NCBI GenBank assembly: GCA_034440635.1
Contig: JAOTON010001354.1
Coordinates: 62,001 to 126,000, forward strand
Origin: Lepas anatifera
Lineage: Eukaryota > Arthropoda > Thecostraca > Lepadidae
DNA length: 64,000 nucleotides
Direction: 5' to 3'
Within the stretch, counting starts at the first letter, position 1. Each line of letters begins with the position of its first letter. The position numbers and the translations under genes were made by a program. Shown here piece after piece: positions 1 to 10,549 of this stretch. Below the pieces are notes generated by a model that worked only from the letters and a program-made list of their open reading frames with translations, made no database searches and had not been told where the DNA came from.

Positions 1-488
1 GGGAAAAATGGTTTTTACGGAATAACTCAGTAACGGATGGTGATAGAGCATTTATTTTAGCTGCATTAGACTCGCCTGGGCTTTGCGGTTCTAATGATAT
101 GCATTTTATATAATTTGACCCTGACCTGACCTCAGGTCAGGTCAAATCCTTGATTTGACCTAGCAAGGTCAAATTATATATCATTCGATTCGGCTTGCTA
201 AGAGGATTCATATAGTTTAAGTCGTTTTGCTCTATCTTTACTTGTTCAGATGTAATGCCCGAAAAACTGAATTTTACATGTTATCCCTATGACGGGCATG
301 TTTTGACCTCTCGTGACCTTAAATGTGACCTGACAAAAAAATGGTTCAAATGTTTTCGATGGAGAAGTGGATGGGCAGCCCAACGCCGTTTACCGTTTTT
401 CGCTACCTACCGTGGTTCTCGAGATCTTAGGGGGGCGGGTACCCCCCCGTCAATGCAGTGGCTCAGACCCCGTCAATGCGCGTGTTAA
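1..488 (-). mobile_element. Family B TTAA element, copy B1 (left part cut by window edge)
   Basis: Matches the other family B copies from their middle to the two-repeat end. The right terminus holds two copies of the CGCATTGACGGGG-type repeat (inverted here) and abuts TTAA at 485-488. The G/C palindrome with central GGTACC, seen in other copies, is slightly decayed here (one base differs in the arm). The core at 119-175 is a cluster of TGACC/GGTCA motifs in both orientations. The other terminus lies outside the window. Confidence 0.85.
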
Positions 489-573
489 CGACGCACCAAC
501 TGCCAGGGTCATACGGCGTCGCCAACTCTCACCCTGTTGGAAGGGATTTTGGGGATCAGATCGACTTATTCAG

Positions 574-651
574 AGGCTCCGCCGGGACTTGAACCCAGGA
601 CCGGTGGCTTAGAAGACAAGGGTGCTATCCACTAAGCCACCTCATCCCCCA
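574..651 (-). repeat. tRNA-Arg-like sequence (SINE head or tRNA pseudogene)
   Basis: On the minus strand a pol III A box, TGGCTTAGTGGATAG (625-639), is followed by an anticodon-loop-like CTTCTAA (anticodon TCT, arginine) and a B box GGTTCAAGTCC (585-595). The T stem pairs (CTGGG with CCCGG). The anticodon stem is poorly paired, and the 5' bases do not pair with the 3' acceptor strand. It therefore looks like a tRNA-derived SINE head or a dead tRNA rather than a working gene. It differs from the tRNA-like heads in the tandem modules at 27.5 and 56.4 kb. Confidence 0.6.
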
Positions 652-759
652 AGTTCGGGGCGAGAGGTGCTTTGTTCGGTCGTCTAGTATAGACACTGTG
701 TTGGGTGGGACAGAGACTCGTCACCGAAAACGTTGGCTTGTAGGACCTGCAGAACAGAG

Positions 760-816
760 TGGGTAAATAAATCGGGTAAAAATATGCGGGTAAAAAATAA
801 GCGGGTAAAAATAAGG
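760..816. repeat. Short minisatellite, four units of GGGTAAAAATA type
   Basis: Four head-to-tail units of 13-15 bp, each beginning GGGTAAA, start at 761, 774, 788 and 803. Units differ by one or two bases. Confidence 0.75.
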
Positions 817-1503
817 AAAATAAAAAGAAATCGGTTTTCCTCAGTGCACAGTTGACACAGTCGTGTTGGCATATTCCTGCCTATACAAGCGTTTTTGTGT
901 GCGTGTGCAGCATACACGCGGCTTAGTAGTGAAATACTATCACTTTAACTTAAAAGTATTATTTTTTAAGAAAGAATGAGGTGCTATGTATATGGCCATG
1001 GTGTAGCATAAGCCTTTTGTTTTGTCCGTTTTGTGTTACCAGATCTGTATTTTCGACCGCTTTGACAAAAGCTTTTAGGGCAAATATAAACGTAGCAGTT
1101 GATAGGATTTCATTAAAGTTTCTAGAATCACCATTCCGTTCAATGAAAGCCTGCTTTTAAAAAAATTATATCGAAAGCATAAAAGTCGACCAAAAAATCG
1201 GGCCCAAAAAGTATAGAACACCATGAGGTTTGCCTTTTCAAGCCTTAGCTGTGCGCAACTACTCTTCTGTCCTAGGAACTATTCAAATATACCCATGCCT
1301 TGCAAAAACATCAGATTGGATAGACTAGCTTGAATAATCTTTTTAAGCCACTAGTTTTTTCCTAGACTTCACCAGAAAGCTCCATAGAAAATCTGTAGTT
1401 TTTCTGTTTTATCTGTGGTTTCCAAAAATTAATAAAAACCTAGCAGTCCATTTGAGTCAATCAAAGTTGACGTAAATGCTAGTCTCATCCACAAAACCCT
1501 GCT

Positions 1504-2509
1504 TTAACCCGCGCCCCACCGGGGGTCCGGCGCCACCTTCGCCCCACCGGGGGGCCATCGATGGCCCCCCTCTAACTCCGAAAATATGGGCGTTAGCGCA
1601 AATCTGCAAAGTGCAATAGAAAGCTCGCGTGAATTCAGTAAGAAATTACTTCGCATGTTTTAGTGCTCAGGTCAATGGTTTGACCTCCAGAGGTCAAATT
1701 AGGTCAAGATCAGCTATTTTCACTCAAATATGCAATGATTAAGCCAACTGGGCATAACTCTTATGTCAATAGAGCTATTGAGGCCTGGTAAAGTACATTT
1801 GATAGCAAATTGCCAGTACTTTTTCCGCTATGTGGAACGTAAAGGCCACCCGCCAGTGGTTTGACCGCCAGAGGTCACCTCGTGACCTAATATGACCTGA
1901 GGTCACGAAAGGTCAAAAAGTGACCTTGCCGTATATCAAATGAAAGCCAGTGACAAGACAAACACGATGGTGGTTGTTTCACCGCTCTAGCTCAATTAGG
2001 TCAAAAGTTATTGTCAAAATACTGTTTTTGACCTATGGTGACCTGGGATGGCCTTGGAAAAGTCAAAGGGCAAATATGACCCCTGGGATCCGTGAAAGGG
2101 TGTCCAAAAACGCTGTTCTGAGCAGTCTGAGTATTTGCAATCATTTTTGTGGCTTTTATATCATGAAATAGCTTTTCCCCATGCTTTTCCAATGGGAGAG
2201 GTCGCCTCGTGACCTGACCTCAGGGCACGAAATCGAAAAATCCCGGATATACACCTTGTAGACCCTGGAGAGGTCATGAAGTGTAGGAAGTTTCAAATCG
2301 ATCGACTTTGAAATGTAGCTCTTACAGAGCTCTAAAGGTGAAGTGAGGTGACCTTGGTTGACCTCGTCTGGTGACCTGACCTTGGGTGACCCGGGGTAAA
2401 AATTTCAGGGATGTTGGGAAAATGATGCAGTGAGAGGTAGAGGCCCTCAACCGCGGTGCTGCGCCTCGTCGTTTTTCTGCTATCCCGGAAAAACCTTAGG
2501 GGGGCCATC
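1504..2509 (+). mobile_element. Family A TTAA element, copy A1 (left half of an inverted fused pair)
   Basis: Starts at TTAA 1504-1507 with terminal repeat CCCGCGCCCCACCGGGG. A second copy of the repeat follows, then the palindrome containing CCATCGATGG (two-repeat end). The interior carries many GGTCA/TGACC motifs. It runs to the internal palindrome of the one-repeat end (centre about 2509/2510). There, instead of terminal repeat plus TTAA, the sequence turns into a second copy in opposite orientation. Both one-repeat termini are absent from the junction. Confidence 0.85.
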
Positions 2510-3510
2510 GATGGCCCCCTAAGAATTTTTCGAGATAGCAGAAAAACGACGAGGCGCAGCACCGCGGTTGAGGGCTCTACCTCTCACTGCATCATTTTCC
2601 CAACATCCCTGAAATTTTTACCCCGGGTCACCCAAGGTCAGGTCACCAGACGAGGTCAACCAAGGTCACCTCACTTCACCTTTAGAGCTCTGTAAGAGCT
2701 ACATTTCAAAGTCGATCGATTTGAAACTTCCTACACTTCATGACCCCTCCAGGGTCTACAAGGTGTATATCCGGGATTTTTCGATTTCGTGCCCTGAGGT
2801 CAGGTCACGAGGCGACCTCTCCCATTGGAAAAGCATGGGGAAAAGCTATTTTCATGATATAAAAGCCACAAAAATGATTGCAAATATCAGACTGCTCAGA
2901 ACAACGTTTTTGGACACCCTTTCACGGATCTCAGGGGTCATATTTGCCCTTTGACTTTTCCAAGGTCATCCAAGGTCACCAGAGGTCAAAAACAGTATTT
3001 TGACAATAACTTTTGACCTAATTGAGCTAGAGCAATGAAACAAACACCATCGTGTTTGTCTTGTCACTGGCTTTCATTTGATATACGGCAAGTCACTTTT
3101 TGACCTTTCGTGACCTCAGGTCATATTAGGTCACGAGGTGACCTCTGGCGGTCAAACCACTGGCGGGAGGTCTTTACGTTCCACATAGCGGAAAAAGTAC
3201 TGGCAATTTGCTATCAAATGTACTTTACCAGGCCTCAATAGTCTAATGACATAAGAGTTATGCCCAGTTTGCTTAATCATTGCATATTTGAGTGAAAATA
3301 GCCGATCTTGACCTAATCTTGACCTCTGGAGGTCAAACCATTGACCTGAGCACTAAAACATGCGAAGTAATTTCTTACTGAATTTACGCGAGCTTTCTAT
3401 TGCACTTCGCAGATTTGCGCTGACGCCCATATTTTCGGAGTTAGAGGGGGGCCATCGATGGCCCCCGGTGGGGCGAAGGTGGCGCCGGACCCCGGTGGGG
3501 CGCGGGTTAA
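2510..3510 (-). mobile_element. Family A TTAA element, copy A2 (right half of the inverted pair)
   Basis: Mirror image of A1: the sequence after the junction repeats the one-repeat subterminal region (GAAAAACGACGAGGCGCAGC), then the GGTCA-rich interior, and ends at the two-repeat terminus and TTAA 3507-3510. That TTAA is shared with the next copy, A3. Arm identity is high, so A1 and A2 form a near-perfect inverted repeat of about 1 kb per arm with almost no spacer. Confidence 0.85.
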
Positions 3511-4523
3511 CCCTCGCCCCCACCGGGGCCATCGATGCCCCCTAATAATTTTTCAAGATAGCAGAAAAACGACGAAACGCAGCACCGCGGTTAAGGGCTC
3601 TATCTCTCACCTCATCATTTTCCCATCATCCCTGAAAATTTTTACCCCGGGTCACCCAAGGTCAGGTCACCAGGTGAGGTCAACCAAGGTCACCTCACTT
3701 CAATTTTGAAGCTCTATAAGAGCTACATTTCTTAGTCGATAGATGTGAAACGTGCTACACTTTATGACCCCTCCAGGGTCTACAACGTGGATATCCGGGA
3801 TTTTTCGATTTCATGACCTGAGGTCAGGTCACGAGGCGACCTCTCCATTTGGAAAAGCATGGGGAAAAGCTGTCTCATGATCTAAAAGCCACAGCAATGA
3901 TTGCAAATACATTTTGCTCAGAACAGCGTTTTTGGACACCTTTTCACGGATCCCAGGGGTCATATTTGCCATTTGACATTTCCAAGGTCATCCAAGGTCA
4001 CCAGGGGTCCAAAACAGTATTTTGACAATAACTTTTGACCTAATTAAGCTAGAGCGCTGCAACAAACACCATCGTGTTTTTCTTGTCACTGGCTTTCATG
4101 TGATTTACGGCAAGGTTATTTTCTGACCTTCCGTGACCTCAGGTCATATTAGGTCACGAGGTGGCCTCTGGAGGTCAAACCAATGGCGGGAGGATTTTAC
4201 GTTACACATAGCGGAAAAAGGTCTAGCAATTTCCTATCAAATGTACTTAACCAGATCTAAATATGGCATAGGAGTTATGCCCAGTTGTCTTAAGCATTGC
4301 ATATTTGAGTAAAAATAGCCTATCGTGACCTTTCTTGACCTCTCGAGGTCAAAAATTGACCTGAGCGCTTAAACATGTGAAGTAATTTCTTATTGAATTC
4401 ACGCGAGCCTTCTAATGCACTTTGCAGATTTGCGCTAACCCCCATATTTGTTTAGTTAGAGGGGGCATCGATGCCCCCGGTGGGGCGAAGGTGGCGCCGG
4501 ACCCCCGGTGGGGCGCGGGTTAA
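3507..4523 (-). mobile_element. Family A TTAA element, copy A3 (more diverged)
   Basis: Begins at the same TTAA that ends A2 with the one-repeat terminus (CCCTCGCCCC...) and ends at the two-repeat terminus and TTAA 4520-4523. It has more substitutions against other A copies than they have among themselves, and its palindromes are shortened (CATCGATG core). It is therefore older, or from another subfamily, and A1/A2 probably joined it later at the shared TTAA. Confidence 0.85.
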
Positions 4524-4730
4524 AAGAAACAAAGTCGAGAGCATGATAATGAAATGGACTCCGAAAAATAGGCCTAAAAGTCGAGAATATGATCATGCAA
4601 CAACGCTACTCAAGCTTTCAAACTACCGGCGCGTTGACTTGGCTCTGGTTCGTGGCTACCCTACGCTAATCATAGATAGCACAAGCATTCCAAAACAAGA
4701 GTTTCCCACCAACCCACTAGGGTTACTTGC
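4524..4730. other. Short host spacer between family A array and B2
   Basis: About 200 bp of single-copy DNA; no coding or structural signal seen. Confidence 0.5.
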
Positions 4731-5577
4731 TTAACACGCGCATTGACGGGGGTCTGAGCCACCTTCGCATTGACGGGGGGCGGGTACCCGCCCCCTAAGA
4801 TCTCGAGAACCATGGTAGGTAGCGAAAAACAGTAAACGGCGTTGGGCTGCCCATCCACTTCTCCATCGAAAACATTTGAACCATTTTTTTGTCAGGTCAC
4901 ATTTAAGGCCACGAGAGGTCAAAACATGCCCGTCATAGGGATAACATGTAAATTCAGTTTTTCGGCCATTAAATCTGAACAAGTAAAGATAGAGAAAAAC
5001 GACTTGAACTATATGAATCCTCTTAGCAAGCCGAATCGAATGATATATAAGTTGACCTTGCTAGGTCAAATCAAGGATTTGACCTGACCTGAGGTCAGGT
5101 CAGGGTCAAATTATATAAAATGCATATCATTAGAACCGCAAAGCCCAGGCGAGTCTAATGCAGCTAAAATAAATGCTCTATCACCATCCGTTACTGAGTT
5201 ATTCCGTAAAAACCATTTTTCCCATGTATTTCCAATGGAGAGGTCATGCCTCGTACCTGACCTTAGGTCATCGATATAAAAAATACCGGAACATATTTTA
5301 GAGAACTCGGTGGGGCCATTATTTGATATGAGTTTCAATCGGATAAGTTCACCCTGCTCCGACTTATGCTATCTTAAACTTTTTTTGAGGTCGGGTCACT
5401 TGACCTGTAATGGTGACCTGACCTGAGATGACCTAACCTTAAAATTTTCACAGAAGTTGTAAAAATGATGAGGGAAAAGGTATACCAAGTACGGCGGCGC
5501 TACGCGCCGCCGTTTTTCTGCTATCTCCGAAAAACCCGAGGGGGCGGGTACCCGCCCCCCGTCAATGCGCGTGTTAA
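4731..5577 (+). mobile_element. Family B TTAA element, copy B2 (complete reference copy)
   Basis: A complete 847-bp copy between TTAA 4731-4734 and TTAA 5574-5577. Left end: CACGCGCATTGACGGGG, a 13-bp spacer ending CACCTT, a second CGCATTGACGGGG, then a palindrome centred on GGTACC. Right end: the same palindrome and a single terminal repeat. Next to it is a hairpin, CGGCGGCGC/GCGCCGCCG. I count about 17 GGTCA or TGACC pentamers by hand. A frame of about 75 codons (5111-5338, minus) recurs in every B copy but resembles nothing I know. Confidence 0.93.
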
Positions 5578-6608
5578 CTAAATGGCTAATCGCTCATCCA
5601 AAGGGGCAGTGTTGCACTGAAGAGCCGGTTGCATCCATCCGGACCAGGCATTATCTCCTCTCTTAGCGGTTATTCATGTATGCAGGACGTGGGCGTTTGC
5701 AGACTAACAGGTGTACCCACCACTGGCCGTATTCAAACTCCTGCACTTGAATGATTATGCACTTGATCTCTGTCCTTATCCTCAGTGTTTGTGTATATTC
5801 TACTGTCCATATGGAAAATCGGTGGCTTTTATCCTCCGACATATACAAATACATATATCTTGATATATTTTACTACAGGCGTAGCAGTGTTGATAACGTT
5901 GGGAGGGAGAGGGTAAAGGAGCTTTTTGCATCACATTTCCTTCTTTGCAGCATTATATGATTAAACATTGGGTAGACCTGGTCAGATGTGTTATGCAAAG
6001 GAGGAATACGTGGATGTATCCAACCATATGACTAACTGAGTCGAGCTTGAGCTATTCCAGGGGGATGACTGGAGGTATCCCGTCCCAGAGAAAACTGCAG
6101 TCGTGTGTAAGAGACTGCTCCATCACTGTCGATAGAAGTCTGACGCCAGCACACACGCACCTGTTGTGAGGCGTGGGCCATCATTCCCGAGGCCCAGTCA
6201 AGCCTGACCGCCTGTCGACGCATGCGCACTACCCACGCACGTGCACCGTCTCCGCGGCCCATTATCCACGGCGACGCCACAGCGCAGGAAGTCAGCAATT
6301 GGAGCGGCAAACTCCAGCCACGAGCGACACCCCCGCAGCTCCACACCACCAATGGGCGGGCGGCTGGCGACGGCACGCTCTTGTTCCCACGCTCCTGTCC
6401 AGGGCCGTGGCACGGCGCCGTTCGACCGGCCGCAGGCACCGCCTCAGGGCAGGCACGGACCGACACGCCTGCTGCACACAAATTGTCGCGGTGGCAAGGC
6501 GCTGATCGGTGTGGTGAAGGATCGCCTCGGGCACATTTCATGGGACAGGGAGGAGCATTGTGTCGCGCGGTGTTCGGTCACACAAACAGTGGGGATTTTC
6601 CAGCGCCC
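5578..6608. other. Single-copy host DNA containing a GC-rich island
   Basis: The first half is ordinary mixed-composition DNA. About 6060-6608 is strikingly GC- and CpG-rich, and for that reason several open frames of 70-170 codons overlap on both strands. None shows a domain I recognise, so I read this part as a candidate CpG-island-like regulatory region or unidentified exon rather than a gene. Element B3 lies against its right edge. Confidence 0.4.
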
Positions 6609-7457
6609 TCTACACGCGCATTGACGGGGGGGGCGGGTACCCGCCCCCCTCGGGTTTTTCGGAGATAGCAGAAAAACGGCGGCGCGTAGCGGCGCCGTAC
6701 TTGGTATACCTTTTCCCTCATCATTTTTACAACTTCTGTGAAAATTTTGAGGTTAGGTCATCTCAGGTCAGGTCACCATTACAGGTCAAGTGACCCGACC
6801 TCAAAAAAGTTTAAGATAGCATAAGTCGGAGCAGGGTGAACTTATCCGATTGAAACTCATATCACATAATGGCCCCACCGAGTTCTCTAAAATATGTTCC
6901 GGTATTTTTGATATCGATGACCTAAGGTCAGGTACGAGGCATGACCTCTCCATTGGAAATACATGGGAAAAATGGTTTTTACGGAATAACTCAGTAACGG
7001 ATGGTGATAGAGCATTTATTTTAGCTGCATTAGACTCGCCTGGGCTTTGCGGTTCTAATGATATGCATTTTATATAATTTGACCCTGACCTGACCTCAGG
7101 TCAGGTCAAATCCTTGATTTGACCTAGCAAGGTCAACTTATATATCATTCGATTCGGCTTGCTAAGAGGATTCATGTAGTTCAAGTCGTTTTGCTCTATC
7201 TTTACTTGTTCAGATTTAATGGCCGAAAAACTGAATTTACATGTTATCCCTATGACGGGCATGTTTTGACCTCTCGTGACCTTAAATGTGACCTGACAAA
7301 AAAATGGTACAAATGTTTTCGATGGAGAAGTGGATGGGCAGCCCAACACCGTTTACCGTTTTTCGCTACCTACCGTGGTTCTCGAGATCTTAGGGGGCGG
7401 GTACCCGCCCCCCGTCAATGCGAAGGTGGCTCAGACCCCCGTCAATGCGCGTGTTAA
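6609..7457 (-). mobile_element. Family B TTAA element, copy B3 (mismatched flank)
   Basis: Full-length inverted B copy. The right, two-repeat end abuts a normal TTAA (7454-7457). The left terminal CACGCGC begins at 6613 and is preceded by TCTA (6609-6612) instead of TTAA. Either one flank mutated after insertion or the element used a non-canonical target. Confidence 0.9.
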
Positions 7458-7517
7458 AAAAGTGAATGAATGGGTGACAGGTATCACTTCGCATAAAGAT
7501 CCAGAGCCAAATTGGCC

Positions 7518-8770
7518 TTAACCCTATTTCCGGCAGGGGGGGCTAATATTGCCCCTCCTCAGGTTTTTCAAGAATATCTCCGAAACGGCTTGCGATAGAA
7601 CTTTGAAACTTCCTGACTTTTCCTAAAACTAGTACAGGCAGGTTTTCTGAAATTGTCAATATTATATATTTACCAGGGGCGGAGCTATGGCTGGGTTTTT
7701 GGGGAGGTTCTATCCACAAACCAAGTATTATCGTATGCGATGGGTTCTTTGTAAAAGGAAGCCGTCTCTGCTGATCCTGATACCAGTTATATGGTTTTAT
7801 TATATCATTTTTTATGTGAGATGATAGTGCATTCACAATTGTCACTACTTGTATTCATCAGGGGCGGTTACAGCAGTTTAAAATGGGGGGGGAATGTTAT
7901 CAAGAAGGACTAAACGTTAGTAAGTGAGAAGACTGCTTACAGCCGTGCCAGGGCGAATACAATTGGGTATATGAAAATTCAAAATAGTTATAACCCAATT
8001 CTAGATTACCAGAGGCGTGTCCAGTCACTACACATTTTCAAAATGCATATTCCCAGCCAGTATCACCGCCGCGACTCAATATCGTTGTATATTAAAAATG
8101 TGTTTCCAATCACCCCCACCCGCCCCCCCCACGACGAGAGTCCTTGATCCACCTATGTCACCCCCTTTCCCAGAGCTGCCATGGGAGGGTAAAAATTATC
8201 AGAAATAAATTTCAACTAGTCGAGGGACTAATATACTCATGCATACCACTCGCATATTGTTGGTATGTATTCTACCCCAATGTTTTACCTTACTGCATCC
8301 GCCCCTGATGAGTTTTTCACTTTTTATTTATTTATGTGTCAAAGATGCCAAGCAGTATATTACGGCTTCTAATCCGCGTAACAAAAACTTTTTAGGTTGT
8401 ATATATTTCCCCTCATAGTCCTGGTCCTGGAACTGCCATTGAATTTCGAATTTTTTGCGTAACTCGAGTATATGACAATTTTGGGTCAATTATTTGTAAA
8501 TCTGAACTAGTTTTGTGAAAATCGTACAACAGAGACAAGGGTTATGGAAAATCTAAAAAATACACAAAAATTGTATATTTTGCACGACCTTCTCCTTAAA
8601 AATCAAAATTTTGAAATTTTCTTTTTCAAAATAAAGTTTAGCGTCAGGGGAATCTATAGCACTTTGAATTTTCAAAATCGGCCGGTTAGATTACGAGATC
8701 TTAGGGGGGCCGATATTGCCCCCCCTGCCGGAAATAGGGGTAGCCGGGAGCCTGACGGAAATAGGGTTAA
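7518..8770 (-). mobile_element. Family C TTAA element, copy C1
   Basis: 1,253 bp between TTAA 7518-7521 and 8767-8770. The left end has one terminal repeat, CCCTATTTCCGGCAGGGG, then a palindrome-like G/C block with central AATATT. The right end has two copies of the repeat separated by a spacer containing GGTAGCC. Unlike A and B, the interior lacks the GGTCA clusters. The one-repeat subterminal GGTTTTTC...GATA-like motif and the AAGATCTCG next to the two-repeat end (inverted here) are shared with B. No transposase frame is present. Confidence 0.92.
7856..8311. repeat. Inverted repeat inside family C (possible nested hAT-type MITE)
   Basis: TCATCAGGGGCGG at 7856 is answered by CCGCCCCTGATGA at 8299-8311, and the match continues loosely inward (TACAGCA against TGCAGTA, AAAATGGGG against AAACATTGGGG). 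CAGGGGCGG is a common hAT-type terminus, but the bases outside the arms give no matching 8-bp duplication. A nested MITE is therefore only a possibility. The same structure recurs in C2 and C3. Confidence 0.45.
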
Positions 8771-9299
8771 ACAAGGAATAGTGAATTATATCTAGAAGCT
8801 GAACATAATACAACTTATTTTTAGAGGCATCTACTTTGCTTGTTTTAGCCATGAAATCCGACAGCTTCACCTCAACCTGGTTTTTATTAATGACGCTGGA
8901 ACAAAGCCAATAGAAATAGGAGGTAGTGCACCCCACATGATAAAGCTCTGATCTCGTGCTCCGAGCAGGGCCCCTTCCTACATTGATTGCAGGTTTCAAC
9001 TTGGAAGGAGTGAATATTTTGAAGCATTGTTGATAGGAAACAGATCTGAGCTTTTGTCTGAGAATGAGTAGTCTGGAATACAGAAACCCCTTCAGTGGGG
9101 AAAACAGGAAAAGCGCACCAACCGTTAGGTCATATGGCGCCTAGCGGTATCTTTGCAGAATATTTGCAACAAACCATCAAGGGAATGGAACTATATGGCG
9201 AAACAACACCCGGAGCCGGAGTCTACTCAATGTGGGTGCCGACATCCAGTCCAGACTAAAATAATCTCCTAAACTCTTTGAACCCCACATCTTACTCGT
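8771..9299. other. Host spacer between C1 and C2
   Basis: About 530 bp of single-copy DNA with no recognised gene, repeat or RNA signature. Confidence 0.5.
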
Positions 9300-10549
9300 T
9301 TAACCCTATTTCCGGCAGGGGGGCTAATATTGCCCCCCCTCAGGTTTTTCAAGAATATCTCCGAAACGGCTTGCGATAGAACTTTGAAACTTCCTGACTT
9401 TTCCTAAAACTAGTACAGGCAGGTTTTCTGAAATTGTCAATATTATATATTTACCAGGGGCGGAGCTATGGCTGGGTTTTTGGGGAGGTTCTATCCACAA
9501 ACCAAGTATTATCGTATGCGATGGGTTCTTTGTAAAAGGAAGCCGTCTCTGCTGATCCTGATACCAGTTATATGGTTTTATTATATCATTTTTTATGTGA
9601 GATGATAGTGCATTCACAATTGTCACTACTTGTATTCATCAGGGGCGGTTACAGCAGTTTAAAATGGGGGGGAATGTTATCAAGAAGGACTAAACGTTAG
9701 TAAGTGAGAAGACTGCTTACAGCCGTGCCAGGGCGAATACAATTGGGTATATGAAAATTCAAAATAGTTATAACCCAATTCTAGATTACCAGAGGCGTGT
9801 CCAGTCACTACACATTTTCAAAATGCATATTCCCAGCCAGTATCACCGCCGCGACTCAATATCGTTGTATATTAAAAATGTGTTTCCAATCACCCCCACC
9901 CGCCCCCCCACGACGAGAGTCCTTGATCCACCTATGTCACCCCCTTTCCCAGAGCTGCCATGGGAGGGTAAAAATTATCAGAAATAAATTTCAACTAGTC
10001 GAGGGACTAATATACTCATGCATACCACTCGCATATTGTTGGTATGTATTCTACCCCACTGTTTTACCTTACTGCATCCGCCCCTGATGAGTTTTTCACT
10101 TTTTATTTATTTATGTGTCAAAGATGCCAAGCAGTATATCACGGCTTCTAATCCGCGTAACAAAAACTTTTTAGGTTGTATATATTTCCCCTCATAGTCC
10201 TGGTCCTGGAACTGCCATTGAATTTCGAATTTTTGCGTAACTCGAGTATATGACAATTTTGGGTCAATTATTTGTAAATCTGAACTAGTTTTGTGAAAAT
10301 CGTACAACAGAGACAAGGGTTATGGAAAATCTAAAAAATACACAAAAATTGTATATTTTGCACGACCTTCTCCTTAAAAATCAAAATTTTGAAATTTTCT
10401 TTTTTTCAAAATAAAGTTTAGCGTCAGGGGAATCTATAGCACTTTGAATTTTCAAAATCGGCCGGTTAGATTACGAGATCTTAGGGGGGCCGATATTGCC
10501 CCCCTGCCGGAAATAGGGGTAGCCGGGAGCCTGACGGAAATAGGGTTAA
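9300..10549 (-). mobile_element. Family C TTAA element, copy C2 (near-identical to C1)
   Basis: 1,250 bp between TTAA 9300-9303 and 10546-10549, in the same orientation as C1. The two copies differ by only a handful of substitutions and single-base length changes in homopolymers, so they are much closer to each other than either is to C3. The unrelated sequences on either side show that C2 is an independent insertion and not a tandem duplication of C1 with its flanks. Confidence 0.93.

Larger units (their letters stand above)
489..1503. other. Single-copy host DNA without recognised gene
   Basis: Between elements B1 and A1. It contains a tRNA-like segment (574-651) and a short minisatellite (760-816), listed separately. 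The remainder is AT-rich; the open frames are short and unrecognised, and I see no exon or domain signature. Confidence 0.5.

Noticed and set aside
574..651. Functional tRNA-Arg gene
   Set aside because: A and B boxes and the T stem are good, but the acceptor stem does not pair and the anticodon stem is weak.
760..816. CRISPR-like or regulatory repeat array
   Set aside because: Units are contiguous without spacers and vary in length; it is a plain minisatellite in a eukaryotic context.
5111..5338. A 75-codon open frame conserved in almost every family B copy (also 6850-7077, 12555-12782, 25646-25873, 40884-41111, 49656-49883, 58867-59094)
   Set aside because: It is made largely of GGTCA-rich repeat DNA, resembles no known protein, and its conservation is explained by the copies being recent. 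A test of synonymous against non-synonymous changes would be needed to revive it.
6032..6668. Overlapping frames of up to 169 codons on both strands
   Set aside because: GC-rich DNA lacks stop codons by composition. The frames are low-complexity and mutually exclusive, with no recognised domain.
7543..7845. A 100-codon frame in family C (also 9324-9626 and 63355-63819)
   Set aside because: No transposase or other domain; it runs through terminal repeat sequence and is broken in C3.
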